DNA from: Actinacidiphila guanduensis
GTDB lineage: Bacteria > Actinomycetota > Actinomycetes > Streptomycetales > Streptomycetaceae
Direction: 5' to 3'
Assembly (NCBI RefSeq): GCF_900103985.1
Contig: NZ_FNIE01000012.1
Coordinates: 1 to 64,000 of the forward strand
DNA length: 64,000 nucleotides
A model generated the notes under the pieces. The model had not been told where the DNA came from. It worked only from the letters and a program-made list of their open reading frames with translations, and did no database searches. Of the stretch, positions 30,452 through 39,377 are shown piece by piece. Position numbers and translations under genes: made by a program. Positions within the stretch are counted from its first letter, which is position 1, and each line of letters starts with the position of its first letter.

Positions 30452-31024
30452 GTGGAGCGCAACCCCCGCAGACGCGGCGGTTCTTCCGAGTCGAGGGCCT
30501 CGCAAGAGCCGCCGCTCGAGCCCGAGGAGCAGGCGCGGGCACTGTGCCTGCGCCTGCTCACCGGGACACCCCGCACCCGCAAGCAACTCGCCGACGCCAT
30601 GCGGAAGCGGGAGATCCCCGACGAGGTCGCCGAGCACGTCCTGGAGCGCTTTGAGGACGTCGGCCTCATCGACGACCAGGCGTTCGCCAACGCCTGGGTC
30701 GAGTCGCGGCACCGCGGCCGCGGCCTGGCACGCAGCGCCCTCGCCCGTGAGCTGCGCACCAGGGGAGTGGACGCGGAACTGGTGAGCGAGGCCGTCGGGC
30801 TGCTCGACCACGAGCAGGAGGAGCAGCGGGCCCGCGAACTGGTGCTGCGCCGGCTGCCCGGCACCCGCGGGCTCGACCGCGACAAGCGGGTGCGGCGCCT
30901 TGCGGGCATGCTCGCCCGCAAGGGATACCCGGAGGGCCTGGCCCTGCGGGTGGTTCGCGACGCCCTCGCGGAAGAGGGCACCGATGAAGGAGAGGAGGAG
31001 CCGTGGGTATGGGAGCACGAATAG
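30452..31024 (+). CDS. recX: Regulatory protein RecX
   Basis: A 190-residue helical protein that caps RecA filaments and limits recombination and SOS signalling. Three tandem three-helix repeats are seen (ALCLRLLTGTPRTRKQLADAM, then VGLIDDQAFANAWVESR, then GLARSALARELRTRGVD). The GTG start is 4 nt after the recA stop, so the two are surely co-transcribed, as in most bacteria. A Glu-rich end (EEGTDEGEEE) follows the last repeat. The reading frame extends upstream inside recA, but conservation and spacing favour the GTG. Confidence 0.95.
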   Translation: MERNPRRRGGSSESRASQEPPLEPEEQARALCLRLLTGTPRTRKQLADAMRKREIPDEVAEHVLERFEDVGLIDDQAFANAWVESRHRGRGLARSALARELRTRGVDAELVSEAVGLLDHEQEEQRARELVLRRLPGTRGLDRDKRVRRLAGMLARKGYPEGLALRVVRDALAEEGTDEGEEEPWVWEHE

Positions 31025-31139
31025 TGGAGCCGCACCCTGCGGCCCTCCGCGCCGACGGCGATGCCCGCAGAGGCGTCGACGCGGCTGACGGGTGGTTGGC
31101 CGGCCGGCGCGGTGCGGGCGCGGCGGCGGTTGCCGGCGG

Positions 31140-32870
31140 CTAACCGGTACGCCCACTGACCTGATGGCCGGGGGAGCCCTTCGCGCGCTCGTCCGCGCCG
31201 TCGGCAGCGACCGCCTCATCGGCCGCCCCGGAAGGGCCCGGCACACCCTCACCCCCCGCTCCACCGCCGAGTGCGGCGGCGGGCGGACCGCCACGGGCAC
31301 GGTCGGCGTAGGAGTACAGCTCGGCGGGCCGGCAGCCCATCATGGCGGCCACCAAGTGCCCGTCCGGCCGGATGAGCAGGACCGTGTGCGCGGTGGCGCC
31401 CGGATACGCCTCGGCCACCAGCAGCTCCGCGCGGGTCGGCAGGGCCTTCACGGCCGAGGCGAGGCGCGGCATCAGACCCGCCCTCAGCCAGTGCCGGGAG
31501 TCCCAGACGCCGGTGCCCGGCGCGATCAGGAGGATGACCAGGCCACGGCCGAGCCGTTCGCTGAGGCGCCCCACGGTGCCGTCCAGGGCCGTGACGGCAA
31601 CATCGCTGACGACCCCGCCCGGTGGCGTGGCGCAGGCAGCGGCGGGGCTCGGAGCGGCCGCCTTGCCGCCGCGCTGGGCGGGGACGGCGAGCGGCGAGCG
31701 GGCGTAGATCGAGGTGGCGGCCTCGTTACGGCCGAGGTGGCTGTCCGTCAGCAGTTCGGCCTGGTCCCGGGTCGAGCCGGACAGCAGGGTGTGCCGGACG
31801 GCCTGCCAGGCGCCGCTCGCCCGCAGCAGCGGCAGGACCTGGTCGGTGGCGCGCAGCCGGGTGCCGACGGCGCCCCTGCGCTCGATCTCGTAGCTGTCGA
31901 GGAGGATGTCGGAGGCGCCGTCGTGGAAGGCCAAGGCCAGTTTCCAGGAGAGGTTCTCGGCGTCGCGCAGCCCCTCCTCGATGCTCTGGGCCCCGAGGGC
32001 GCCCATCAGGTGGGCGGCGTCACCGGCGAGGAAGGCCCGCCCCACCCGCCAGCTGCGAGCGAGCCGCTGGTGCACGGGGTAGTCCGCCGAGCCCAGCAGT
32101 TCGTAGGGCACCACCTGGCCGCACCAGGCGGTGAGGGCCGCGCGGACGCGTTCGACGAGGGCGTCGGAGGTGAGCCGGCGGCCCTGGATCGGCAACTGCC
32201 AGTCCAGCCGCCAGACCCCGGCGGGCAGCGGGCGGGCGGTGATCTCCTGCCCCATCGGGGCGCCCGGCGGGTCGCGGTGCAGCAGTGCCACGCCGGGTTC
32301 GGGCAGTTGCGCCTTGACCGCGGCGACCGCGTGCCGGTCGACGGCCGTGCGGCCGGGGAACCGTACGCCGAGCAGCTTGCGCACGGTGGAGCGCGGGCCG
32401 TCGCAGCCCACCAGGAAGCTGCCCCGCCACCAGGTCTCCTGGGCGCCCTGGGTGTGCACGGTGACGCCGCGGGCGTCCTGCTCCACCACGTCGATCCGGC
32501 AGCCGGGCACGATCCGTACGGCGCCGCAGGTCAGCAGCGTGTCCCGCAGACCCTTCTCCAGGAGTTGCTGGTTGACGTGGACCGGCGCCTCCTCCGGGGT
32601 GAACTCCAGCCGCAGCACTTCCGCGCGGCGCCGCACCGTACGCCAGCCGGTCCAGGCCGCGCCGTCCTCGCGCAGCCGCCGGTGGCCGAGGCGGTCGAGC
32701 AGGGCCACGGCCCGCGGGCCGAGTACGGCGGTCCTGGCCTGCCGCAGGCCCTCCGCGTCGGCGAGGACCTCCGCCTCGTCGATGAGGATGACGGGGACGT
32801 CCCTGCGGGCCAGCGCGAGAGCGAGGGTCAGGCCGACAGGACCCGCCCCCGCGACGATCACCGGGTCCAC
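31140..32870 (-). CDS. FAD-dependent aromatic monooxygenase
   Basis: This roughly 576-residue class A flavoprotein hydroxylase belongs to the phenol/polyketide hydroxylase (FAD_binding_3, MhpA/RdmE) group. The N-terminal GxGxxG is in VIVAGAGPVGLTLALALARR. The DG motif is LVGCDGPRSTVRKLLG and the second FAD motif is AFLAGDAAHLMGALGAQSIEEGLRDAENLSWKL. A C-terminal thioredoxin-like domain (about 430-530, with LVILLIAPGTGVWDS) is present, without a CxxC motif. The substrate is unknown and no pathway genes adjoin it, so a lone detoxification or catabolic step is possible. The start is uncertain: GTG 32870 was chosen because the Rossmann fold begins immediately after it. It converges on recX. Confidence 0.85.
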   Translation of the reverse strand: MDPVIVAGAGPVGLTLALALARRDVPVILIDEAEVLADAEGLRQARTAVLGPRAVALLDRLGHRRLREDGAAWTGWRTVRRRAEVLRLEFTPEEAPVHVNQQLLEKGLRDTLLTCGAVRIVPGCRIDVVEQDARGVTVHTQGAQETWWRGSFLVGCDGPRSTVRKLLGVRFPGRTAVDRHAVAAVKAQLPEPGVALLHRDPPGAPMGQEITARPLPAGVWRLDWQLPIQGRRLTSDALVERVRAALTAWCGQVVPYELLGSADYPVHQRLARSWRVGRAFLAGDAAHLMGALGAQSIEEGLRDAENLSWKLALAFHDGASDILLDSYEIERRGAVGTRLRATDQVLPLLRASGAWQAVRHTLLSGSTRDQAELLTDSHLGRNEAATSIYARSPLAVPAQRGGKAAAPSPAAACATPPGGVVSDVAVTALDGTVGRLSERLGRGLVILLIAPGTGVWDSRHWLRAGLMPRLASAVKALPTRAELLVAEAYPGATAHTVLLIRPDGHLVAAMMGCRPAELYSYADRARGGPPAAALGGGAGGEGVPGPSGAADEAVAADGADERAKGSPGHQVSGRTG

Positions 32871-33224
32871 GCAGGAACCCCGGGAAGAGTTGCGGTCACA
32901 AAGCGTATGCAACCCACTGCGTCATCCCGCGTCAAGCGACGGTCGCACGTCGGCGCGGTGCGAGGTGGGCACGCCGGGTACTCAGGAGGCGCACCCCGTG
33001 GCGCTCCGGATGCGTACCGGGTGGGTAACGGTCCCGTACGTGAGCCTGTACCCCCTTGACGCACCGGGGGCGGATCGGGGTGGATTCGATTCCACAGGCG
33101 CTTCGTGCCGGGGTCCGGCGGTTCTTGTGGGGCAACCGGACCTGCGAGACAACACGCTCGCAGGGAACCGGGGCGCAACACAAGCCGAACCAGGCATACA
33201 CATGGGATGACGAGGAGGCGACGC
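32871..33224. other. 354-bp divergent intergenic region
   Basis: No gene is supported here. It separates the leftward monooxygenase gene from the rightward two-component operon and must hold both promoters. The clearest structure is the dyad at 33141-33164. GAGGAGG at 33212-33218 is the ribosome binding site of the response regulator. Confidence 0.5.
33141..33164. promoter_or_regulatory. 8-bp dyad upstream of the two-component operon
   Basis: CCTGCGAG, eight bases, CTCGCAGG is a perfect inverted repeat 61 nt before the response-regulator start. AACCGG occurs on each side. It may be an autoregulatory operator. Confidence 0.4.
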
Positions 33225-33968
33225 ATGCGGCTTCTGCTCGTGGAGGACGACGACCGGGTCGCCGCAGCGCTGTCGGCCGTGCTCGGCAGGCACGGCTTCG
33301 ACGTCCGGCACGCCCGCAACGGTGAGGAGACGCTGGAGGCGCTGCTGCCCGACGGCGGCCCGGAGTTCGACTGCGTGCTGCTCGACCTCGGGCTGCCCGA
33401 CCAGGACGGTTTCGAGGTGTGCAGCCGTATCCGGCGCCGCAGCACCACCCCGGTGATCATGGTCACCGCCCGCGCCGACGTCCGCTCGCGCATCCACGGG
33501 CTCAACCTCGGCGCGGACGACTACGTGGTCAAGCCCTACGACATCGGCGAACTGCTCGCCCGCATCCACGCCGTCGGACGCCGCCCGCCGCTGCGGCCGG
33601 CCGCAGCCCAGGGCGCCCCCACACCGCCCCACGGCAGCCCCGTGGTCACCGACCTCGCCCCTGCCGAGGAGACCCGCCTGGTGCTCGGCCAAGTGGCCAT
33701 CGAACTGTCCAGCAGACGCGTCAGCGTCGGCGGCGACCCGGTGGCCCTCACTCGCAAGGAGTTCGACCTGCTGGCACTGCTCGCCCAGCGCCCCGGCGTC
33801 GTCTTCCGCCGCGAGCAGATCATCAGCGAGGTGTGGCGGACCGCATGGGAGGGCACCGGGCGCACCCTTGAGGTGCACGTCGCCTCCCTGCGCTCCAAGC
33901 TGCGCATCCCGGCGATGATCGAGACGGTCCGGGGCGTCGGCTACCGCCTCGTCGTCCCCGCTGCCTGA
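33225..33968 (+). CDS. OmpR-family response regulator (GluR-like)
   Basis: A 247-residue regulator. The receiver domain (about 1-115) has Asp10/Asp11, phospho-acceptor Asp54 in LLDLGLPDQDG, Thr in MVTA and Lys in VKPYD. A linker rich in Pro/Ala (about 118-150) leads to an OmpR winged helix (VALTRKEFDLLALLAQRPGVVFRREQI, then LEVHVASLRSKL, then VRGVGYRLV). The partner kinase follows 25 nt downstream. The position between recX and miaB fits the GluR of S. coelicolor, which senses glutamate with GluK and controls gluABCD. That operon is absent here, so the symbol is withheld. A strong GAGGAGG supports the ATG. Confidence 0.88.
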   Translation: MRLLLVEDDDRVAAALSAVLGRHGFDVRHARNGEETLEALLPDGGPEFDCVLLDLGLPDQDGFEVCSRIRRRSTTPVIMVTARADVRSRIHGLNLGADDYVVKPYDIGELLARIHAVGRRPPLRPAAAQGAPTPPHGSPVVTDLAPAEETRLVLGQVAIELSSRRVSVGGDPVALTRKEFDLLALLAQRPGVVFRREQIISEVWRTAWEGTGRTLEVHVASLRSKLRIPAMIETVRGVGYRLVVPAA

Positions 33969-33993
33969 CCCGCGGAACCAGGGGACACCGACC

Positions 33994-35418
33994 GTGCGCT
34001 CACGACTCCTCCCGCTGCTGATCATGCTCATGGCCGGCGTGCTGCTCGCGCTCGGCTTCCCGCTGGCGGCCAGTCAGGCCGCCGCCCAGCAGCAGCGCGT
34101 CGTCGTGGACCGCATCGACGACACCACGCGCTTCGCGGCCGTCGCCCAGTTCGTCACCGCACGCGACGAGGAGTCGACCGTTTCCCCGGACGACGACGAG
34201 CGCCTGCACACCCTGCGCACCGAACTCGCCCGCTACGAGCAGCTGTACGGCATCAAGGCCGGCGTCTTCTACCGCGACCGCTCCGCCATGGCGGCCGCCC
34301 CCGACAACTGGCGCGTCCCCGCCAGTGGCGAGCTCTACGAGGCGTACGAGGCGGCGCTGCTCGGCCGCCGCGCCCACAATCCGCGGCAGGTGTGGCCCTG
34401 GCAGCACCGCATGCTCGCCATCGCCTCGCCCATCGTGCGCGACGGCGACGTGGTCGCGGTGGTGGTCACCGACTCCCCGACCGGCGCGCTGCGGGCCCGC
34501 ATCCTGCACGGGTGGCTGCTGCTGATCGCCGGGGAGCTGGCCGCCATGGCGATCGCGGTGCTGCTGGCCGTCCGCCTGACCGCCTGGGTGCTGCTGCCGA
34601 TCGAGACGCTGGACCGGGTCACCCACGACATCGCCACCGGGCGGATGAAGTCCCGGGTGGAGGGCTCGGGCGGCCCACCGGAACTGCGCCGCCTGGTGCG
34701 CTCGTTCAACGAGATGGCGGACAACGTGGAGGCCGTGCTGGAACAGCAGCGGGCCTTCGTCGCCGACGCCTCCCACCAGCTGCGCAACCCGCTGTCGGCC
34801 CTCCTGCTGCGCATCGAGCTCCTGGGACTCGAGCTGCCCGACGGCCACATGGAGGCGGAGTCGGTCAAGGAGGAGGGCAGACGGCTGGCCCAAGTGCTCG
34901 ACGACCTGCTCGGCCTCGCGGTCGCCGAGAACTCCGGCCGCCATCTCGCCGTCACCGACATCGCCGCCCTGACGCGCGTTCGCGTCGACGCCTGGCGCCC
35001 GGTCGCGGACCGCGAGGGCGTCACCCTGGAGTTCGGGTCGCCGCCGCAGAAGGCGGTCGACGGGTGGGCGGACGGCGTCGCCCTGTCCAGCGCCCTGGAC
35101 GCCGTGCTGGACAACGCGATCAAGTTCACGCCCCCGCAGGGGCGGGTCGCGGTAGGGATACGGGTGGAGGACGAACACGTCGCCATCCTGGTCGCGGACG
35201 GCGGGCCCGGTCTCACCGACGACGAACTGGGCCGTGTGGGCGACCGGTTCTGGCGCAGCGCACGCCACCAGAACGTCCACGGCTCAGGGCTCGGCCTGTC
35301 CATCGCGCGCGCCCTGCTCGGTCAAAGTGGTGGAGCGATCGGCTTCGCGCACGGCGACCCTGGCGGCCTGGAAGTGACGCTCACGGTGCCGCGTACGGCA
35401 CCTGTGGGGGCGGGCTGA
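33994..35418 (+). CDS. Sensor histidine kinase (GluK-like)
   Basis: A 474-residue membrane kinase. One membrane segment lies at about 3-28 and a second at about 170-200. The outer loop of about 140 residues looks like a small Cache-type sensor (GIKAGVFYRDRSAM, RMLAIASPIVRDGDVVAVVVTD). A HAMP linker (LPIETLDRVTHDIATGRM) comes next. HisKA has His261 in DASHQLRNPLSALLLR, and HATPase has LDNAIKFT, VADGGPGL and GSGLGLSIAR. GTG was chosen as the start, with GGGGA about 10 nt ahead. It forms an operon with the upstream regulator. The convergent neighbour encodes a periplasmic-type binding protein that could present the ligand. Confidence 0.88.
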   Translation: MRSRLLPLLIMLMAGVLLALGFPLAASQAAAQQQRVVVDRIDDTTRFAAVAQFVTARDEESTVSPDDDERLHTLRTELARYEQLYGIKAGVFYRDRSAMAAAPDNWRVPASGELYEAYEAALLGRRAHNPRQVWPWQHRMLAIASPIVRDGDVVAVVVTDSPTGALRARILHGWLLLIAGELAAMAIAVLLAVRLTAWVLLPIETLDRVTHDIATGRMKSRVEGSGGPPELRRLVRSFNEMADNVEAVLEQQRAFVADASHQLRNPLSALLLRIELLGLELPDGHMEAESVKEEGRRLAQVLDDLLGLAVAENSGRHLAVTDIAALTRVRVDAWRPVADREGVTLEFGSPPQKAVDGWADGVALSSALDAVLDNAIKFTPPQGRVAVGIRVEDEHVAILVADGGPGLTDDELGRVGDRFWRSARHQNVHGSGLGLSIARALLGQSGGAIGFAHGDPGGLEVTLTVPRTAPVGAG

Positions 35419-35556
35419 GCACTGGACATCGAGCAGCGGGCGCCGAGCACAAGGCGTCGGGCATCAGGCGGCGAGCGCAAGCACTTGAGCGCAAGCGCCT
35501 GAGCACCAGGACGCGCACCCTGGATGCTCGCCCAGTTCGCCTCCAGACAGGCGCGG
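35419..35556. repeat. Short direct repeats between convergent genes
   Basis: The 138-bp gap between the kinase and the TAXI gene holds two copies of GAGCGCAAGC (35473-35482 and 35487-35496) with a 14-bp period, plus weaker partial copies. No clear terminator hairpin was seen. Confidence 0.4.
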
Positions 35557-36588
35557 TCAGGGCTTCACCGACCGGTAGTACCGCTCGGCACCCTCGTGCA
35601 GCGGCAGCGGATCGGTGAAGACAGCCGTGCGCAGGTCCACCAGCTGTGCCGCGTGCACGACCTTGCCAATCGAGTCCCGGCTGTCGATCACCGCCTTGGT
35701 CAGCCGCTGCACCAGGCCGGCGTTCGCATGGTCGGTGGTGACCAGCAGGTTCGCCACCGCGATCGTCGCTATGGCCTGCCCGTCCTGCACCTTGGGGTAG
35801 GCGTCGGCCGGCATCATCGCCTGGCGGTAGTACGCCATCTCCGGACCCATGGCGTGCAGCTTGGCCACCAGGTCGCCGAGCTGCACCAGGCGGATGCGGT
35901 CCACCGGCGCCGCCATGGCGGCGACCGCGGCAGTCGGCAGCCCGCCCGACCAGAAGAAGGCGTCGAGCTTGCCGTGCAGCAGCATCGAGGGCGCCTGGTC
36001 GATGCCGACCGGCACGGCGGTGATGTCCTTGTCGATGTCCAGGCCCGCCGCCGTCAGCAACCGCCTGGTGATCAGATTGACGCCCGAGCCGGCCTGCCCC
36101 ACGCCGACCCGCAGCCCTCGCAGGTCCCGTGTGGACTGCACCCTGGAGTCGCGCGGGACGACGAGCTGCATGTAGTCGTCATAGAGGCGCGCACAGGCGC
36201 GCAGGTCGTTCTTGCCCGGACCGTGGTACGCCTCCACCGCGTCGGCGGCCGCGATGGTGAAGTCGGCCCGCCCCGAGACCACGTCCTCGATGTTCTCCAC
36301 CGAGCCCGCGGTGTGCACCAGGCCGACCCGCACCCCTGGCAGCGCGGTGCGCAGGTCCGCCTTGAGCAGCACTCCGTACTTCTCGTAGACGCCGTTGGAC
36401 ACCCCGGTCGCCAGCGAGATCGGCGCCTTGGGGTACGAGGGCCCCTCCGAGGCCAGGAGCCACCACACCAGCAGCGCCAGCGCCGAGGCGGCGGCCAGCG
36501 CCCCCTGCAGCACCCGGCGGGCGGCCACCCGCCCGCGCAGCGGCGCGCCCAGCCGCCGTAGCCGTCCGCCGAGGTGGGAGAGGTCCAT
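35557..36588 (-). CDS. TAXI-family TRAP solute-binding protein
   Basis: A 343-residue protein of the TAXI (TRAP-associated extracytoplasmic immunogenic) family. One N-terminal hydrophobic segment (LQGALAAASALALLVWWLLAS, about 27-47) has no lipobox and no clear signal-peptidase site, so it may stay membrane-anchored. The binding fold has ISLATGVSNGVYEKYG, VHTAGSVENIEDVVSGRADFTIA, and LRGLRVGVGQAGSGVNLITRRLL. No TRAP permease gene (DctM or fused DctQM) is nearby. The gene is instead convergent with a sensor kinase, which suggests a sensing role rather than uptake; that is inference. The ATG at 36588 is preceded by AGGA about 11 nt away. Confidence 0.88.
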   Translation of the reverse strand: MDLSHLGGRLRRLGAPLRGRVAARRVLQGALAAASALALLVWWLLASEGPSYPKAPISLATGVSNGVYEKYGVLLKADLRTALPGVRVGLVHTAGSVENIEDVVSGRADFTIAAADAVEAYHGPGKNDLRACARLYDDYMQLVVPRDSRVQSTRDLRGLRVGVGQAGSGVNLITRRLLTAAGLDIDKDITAVPVGIDQAPSMLLHGKLDAFFWSGGLPTAAVAAMAAPVDRIRLVQLGDLVAKLHAMGPEMAYYRQAMMPADAYPKVQDGQAIATIAVANLLVTTDHANAGLVQRLTKAVIDSRDSIGKVVHAAQLVDLRTAVFTDPLPLHEGAERYYRSVKP

Positions 36589-36690
36589 GCCCCGCGATCC
36601 TGCCAGCCGGGGCGGCGACACGGAAGGGCCGCCCGCACGACCGCCCGGGCAGACCCCTTAACCCCGTACGGCGATGTCCGGGGGAGCGCT

Positions 36691-36696
36691 TACCCT
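36691..36696 (+). promoter_or_regulatory. miaB -10 element (leaderless)
   Basis: TACCCT begins exactly 13 nt before the miaB ATG, again without a usable ribosome binding site. Confidence 0.5.
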
Positions 36697-36703
36697 GGGG
36701 TGC

Positions 36704-38209
36704 ATGACCGCGCAGGACACCGCTCTCCCACGGAGCTACGAAATCCGCACCTACGGGTGCCAGATGAACGTCCACGACTCCGAGCGGCTGGCCGGCCTGC
36801 TGGAGGGCGCGGGCTATGTGCGGGCCCCGGAGGGCTCCGACGAGGCGGACGTCGTCGTGTTCAACACCTGCGCGGTACGGGAGAACGCGGACAACCGGCT
36901 CTACGGCAACCTCGGCCGTCTCGTGCCGAAGAAGGCCGAGCGGCCGGGCATGCAGATCGCCGTGGGCGGGTGCCTGGCCCAGAAGGACCGCGACACCATC
37001 ATCAAGCGCGCCCCATGGGTCGACGTCGTCTTCGGCACCCACAACATCGGCAGCCTGCCGGTCCTGCTGGAGCGGGCCCGTGTCGCCGACGAGGCGCAGG
37101 TCGAGATCGCGGAGTCGCTGGAGACCTTCCCCTCCACGCTCCCCTCACGCCGGGAGTCCGCCTACGCCGCGTGGGTCGCGATCTCGGTGGGCTGCAACAA
37201 CACCTGCACGTTCTGCATCGTGCCCGCGCTGCGCGGCAAGGAGAAGGACCGGCGTCCCGGCGACGTGCTCGCCGAGGTCGAGGCCCTGGTCGCCGAGGGC
37301 GTCGTCGAGGTCACCCTGCTGGGCCAGAACGTGAACGCCTACGGCTCCGACATCGGCGACCGCGAGGCGTTCGGCAAGCTGCTGCGGGCCACCGGCGGCG
37401 TCGAGGGCCTGGAGCGGGTCCGCTTCACCTCGCCGCACCCGCGCGACTTCACCGACGACGTGATCGCCGCCATGGCCGAGACGCCCAACGTGATGCACCA
37501 GCTCCACATGCCGCTGCAGTCCGGCTCGGACCGGGTGCTGAAGGCGATGCGCCGCTCGTACCGGCAGGACCGCTACCTCGGCATCATCGAGAAGGTGCGG
37601 GCCGCGATGCCCGACGCCGCGATCACCACCGACATCATCGTGGGCTTCCCCGGCGAGACCGAGGAGGACTTCGAGCAGACCCTGCACGTGGTGCGCGAGG
37701 CGCGCTTCGCCCAGGCGTTCACCTTCCAGTACAGCAAGCGCCCCGGCACGCCGGCCGCCGAGATGGACGGCCAGATTCCCAAGGCCGTGGTCCAGGAGCG
37801 CTACGAGCGGCTGGTCGCCCTGCAGGAGGAGATCTCCTGGGAGGAGAACAGGAAGCAGGTCGGCCGCACCCTCGAGGTGCTGGTCGCCGAGGGCGAGGGC
37901 CGCAAGGACGACGCCACCAAGCGCCTGTCGGGCCGTGCGCCCGACAACCGGCTGGTGCACTTCGAGCGGCCCGCCGAGGAGGTGCGCCCCGGCGACATGG
38001 TGACGGTCGAGATCACCTACGGGGCCCCGCACCACCTGCTCGCCGAGAAGCCGCCGCTTGCCGTGCGCCGCACCCGCGCAGGGGACGCCTGGGAGCGGCG
38101 GAACAGCGCGCCGGCCAAGCCCGCGGGCGTCATGCTCGGCCTGCCGACCATCGGGGCGCCCGCCGTGCCGCAGACCCCTGTGGCCGCGGGTGGCTGCGCC
38201 CTGGACTGA
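36704..38209 (+). CDS. miaB: tRNA-2-methylthio-N6-dimethylallyladenosine synthase MiaB
   Basis: A 501-residue radical-SAM methylthiotransferase that converts i6A37 of tRNAs reading UNN codons into ms2i6A37. UPF0004 cluster ligands are Cys19 (RTYGCQMNVHDSE), Cys56 (NTCAVRENAD) and Cys90 (GGCLAQ). The radical-SAM cluster is Cys164, Cys168 and Cys171 (CNNTCTFC). A TRAM domain is at about 380-445. A tail of about 50 residues extends past the TRAM domain. Its substrate base is made by MiaA, encoded 1.5 kb downstream. The ATG has a -10 element 13 nt upstream, consistent with a leaderless mRNA. A LigB-like gene follows. Confidence 0.96.
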   Translation: MTAQDTALPRSYEIRTYGCQMNVHDSERLAGLLEGAGYVRAPEGSDEADVVVFNTCAVRENADNRLYGNLGRLVPKKAERPGMQIAVGGCLAQKDRDTIIKRAPWVDVVFGTHNIGSLPVLLERARVADEAQVEIAESLETFPSTLPSRRESAYAAWVAISVGCNNTCTFCIVPALRGKEKDRRPGDVLAEVEALVAEGVVEVTLLGQNVNAYGSDIGDREAFGKLLRATGGVEGLERVRFTSPHPRDFTDDVIAAMAETPNVMHQLHMPLQSGSDRVLKAMRRSYRQDRYLGIIEKVRAAMPDAAITTDIIVGFPGETEEDFEQTLHVVREARFAQAFTFQYSKRPGTPAAEMDGQIPKAVVQERYERLVALQEEISWEENRKQVGRTLEVLVAEGEGRKDDATKRLSGRAPDNRLVHFERPAEEVRPGDMVTVEITYGAPHHLLAEKPPLAVRRTRAGDAWERRNSAPAKPAGVMLGLPTIGAPAVPQTPVAAGGCALD

Positions 38210-38219
38210 GCCCCGCCGG

Positions 38220-38225
38220 TAGGGT
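38220..38225 (+). promoter_or_regulatory. -10 element of the LigB-like gene (leaderless)
   Basis: TAGGGT begins exactly 13 nt before ATG 38233, directly after the miaB stop. The gene may thus be transcribed separately from miaB. Confidence 0.5.
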
Positions 38226-38232
38226 TCCGATC

Positions 38233-38937
38233 ATGCTCGTCGCTGCCGCCGTGTGCCCCTGCCCGCCGCTGCTCGTGCCCGAGGTCGCGGCCGGGGCCGC
38301 GCCGGAGCTGGACGACCTGCGGTCCGCCTGCGCGGATGTCGTGGGCGTGCTCGCGGCCGCCCGGCCGGACCGGCTGGTGGCCGTGGGGCCGTCCGAGACG
38401 GGCGGCTTGGTGGACATCCCCGCCGGGACGCGCGGGTCCTTCGCCGCCTTCGGAGTGCCGCTCGAGGTGCGGCTCGGCCAAGGGGATCCCGCCGCACCCC
38501 CGCAACTGCCGTCCTCGCTGGCGGTGGCTGCCTGGCTGCTGCGGGGCTGGAACGCGGCTCCCGTGACCGGGCTCGGCGTCGACGGCGGCCTTGCGGCCGA
38601 GCGCTGCACCGAGGCGGGGCGGGAGCTGGCGGCCTCGGGGGAGCGGGTCGTGCTGCTGGTGCTCGGCGACGGGAGCGCGTGCCGTACGGTCAAGGCGCCC
38701 GGCTATCTCGACGAGCGGGCCGAGCCCTATGACGCGGCCGTCGCCGACGCGCTGGCCGCGGCCGACGTGGACGCTCTGACCGCCCTTGATCCCGAGCTGG
38801 CCCGCGAACTCCTCGTGGCGGGGCGGGCGCCCTGGCAGGTGCTGGCCGGAGCGGCCCAGGGCGCCGGACTGGAGGGCGAGCTGCTGTACGACGCGGCGCC
38901 CTACGGTGTCGGCTACTTCGTCGCAGCCTGGACGTAG
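38233..38937 (+). CDS. Class III extradiol dioxygenase-like (LigB-fold) protein
   Basis: A 234-residue protein conserved after miaB in actinobacteria. The opening AAAVCPCPPLLVPEV, the core (RLVAVGPSETGG, VVLLVLGDGSACR) and the end (LLYDAAPYGVGYFVAAW) match the LigB-like/Memo-like class III extradiol dioxygenase fold. Classic members bind Fe(II) with two His and one Glu. Here the usual His near the N-terminus is replaced by CPCPP, so ring cleavage is doubtful and the role is unknown. It may belong with tRNA or redox metabolism only by position. No membrane segment was found. Confidence 0.8.
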   Translation: MLVAAAVCPCPPLLVPEVAAGAAPELDDLRSACADVVGVLAAARPDRLVAVGPSETGGLVDIPAGTRGSFAAFGVPLEVRLGQGDPAAPPQLPSSLAVAAWLLRGWNAAPVTGLGVDGGLAAERCTEAGRELAASGERVVLLVLGDGSACRTVKAPGYLDERAEPYDAAVADALAAADVDALTALDPELARELLVAGRAPWQVLAGAAQGAGLEGELLYDAAPYGVGYFVAAWT

Positions 38938-39149
38938 GGGCAGCCTGGACGCACAGGCAAAGCGCCGAGCCAGCGGACCCGCGGCTTCCCGCGAGGAGCC
39001 CCGCCGAGCAGCGGCGACGTCGAGCGCCGCAAGCGTTCGCACACCAGACATGGACGGACCGCGGATGGTGGAGGTCCGCGGCCGTCCGGTCCGTGGGAGG
39101 CCCGCACCCGGCCCGGGCCCGTCGGCCCCGGCCGGTCGGGCACGGGCGG

Positions 39150-39377
39150 TCAGGCGCCGGAGTCGCGACCCCGCTCGCCGTAGTCATGTGTGGCGTCCTT
39201 GGCCTTCTCCACACCGGAGTCGATCTGGCTGCTGTGCTTGCCGCCGGTCTTCTGGTCCACGGCGTGGCCGGCCTTGTCGTACGTCTGGTCGATCTTGTCG
39301 CCGTGCTCCCTGACCATGTCGTCGGCCTTGCCCTTCGACATGCCGAGCTTTTCCTTGAGCGTGTCCATGAGGCTCAT
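39150..39377 (-). CDS. Small antitoxin-like (Rv0909/MT0933-type) protein
   Basis: A 75-residue hydrophilic helical protein (MSLMDTLKEKLGMSKGKADDMV, then GDKIDQTYDKAGHAVDQKTGGKHSSQIDSG). It resembles the actinobacterial family annotated as antitoxin (MT0933/Rv0909) and also CsbD-like stress proteins. No toxin gene is adjacent, so a stress-related role is equally possible. AGGAAGGG lies 7-8 nt before ATG 39377. A second Met three codons later is the alternative start. It is an isolated gene on the minus strand between two plus-strand genes. Confidence 0.8.
   Translation of the reverse strand: MSLMDTLKEKLGMSKGKADDMVREHGDKIDQTYDKAGHAVDQKTGGKHSSQIDSGVEKAKDATHDYGERGRDSGA

Noticed and set aside
31025..31139. 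A short gene between recX and the monooxygenase
   Set aside because: It is only 115 bp between convergent genes, with no start signal or recognisable product.
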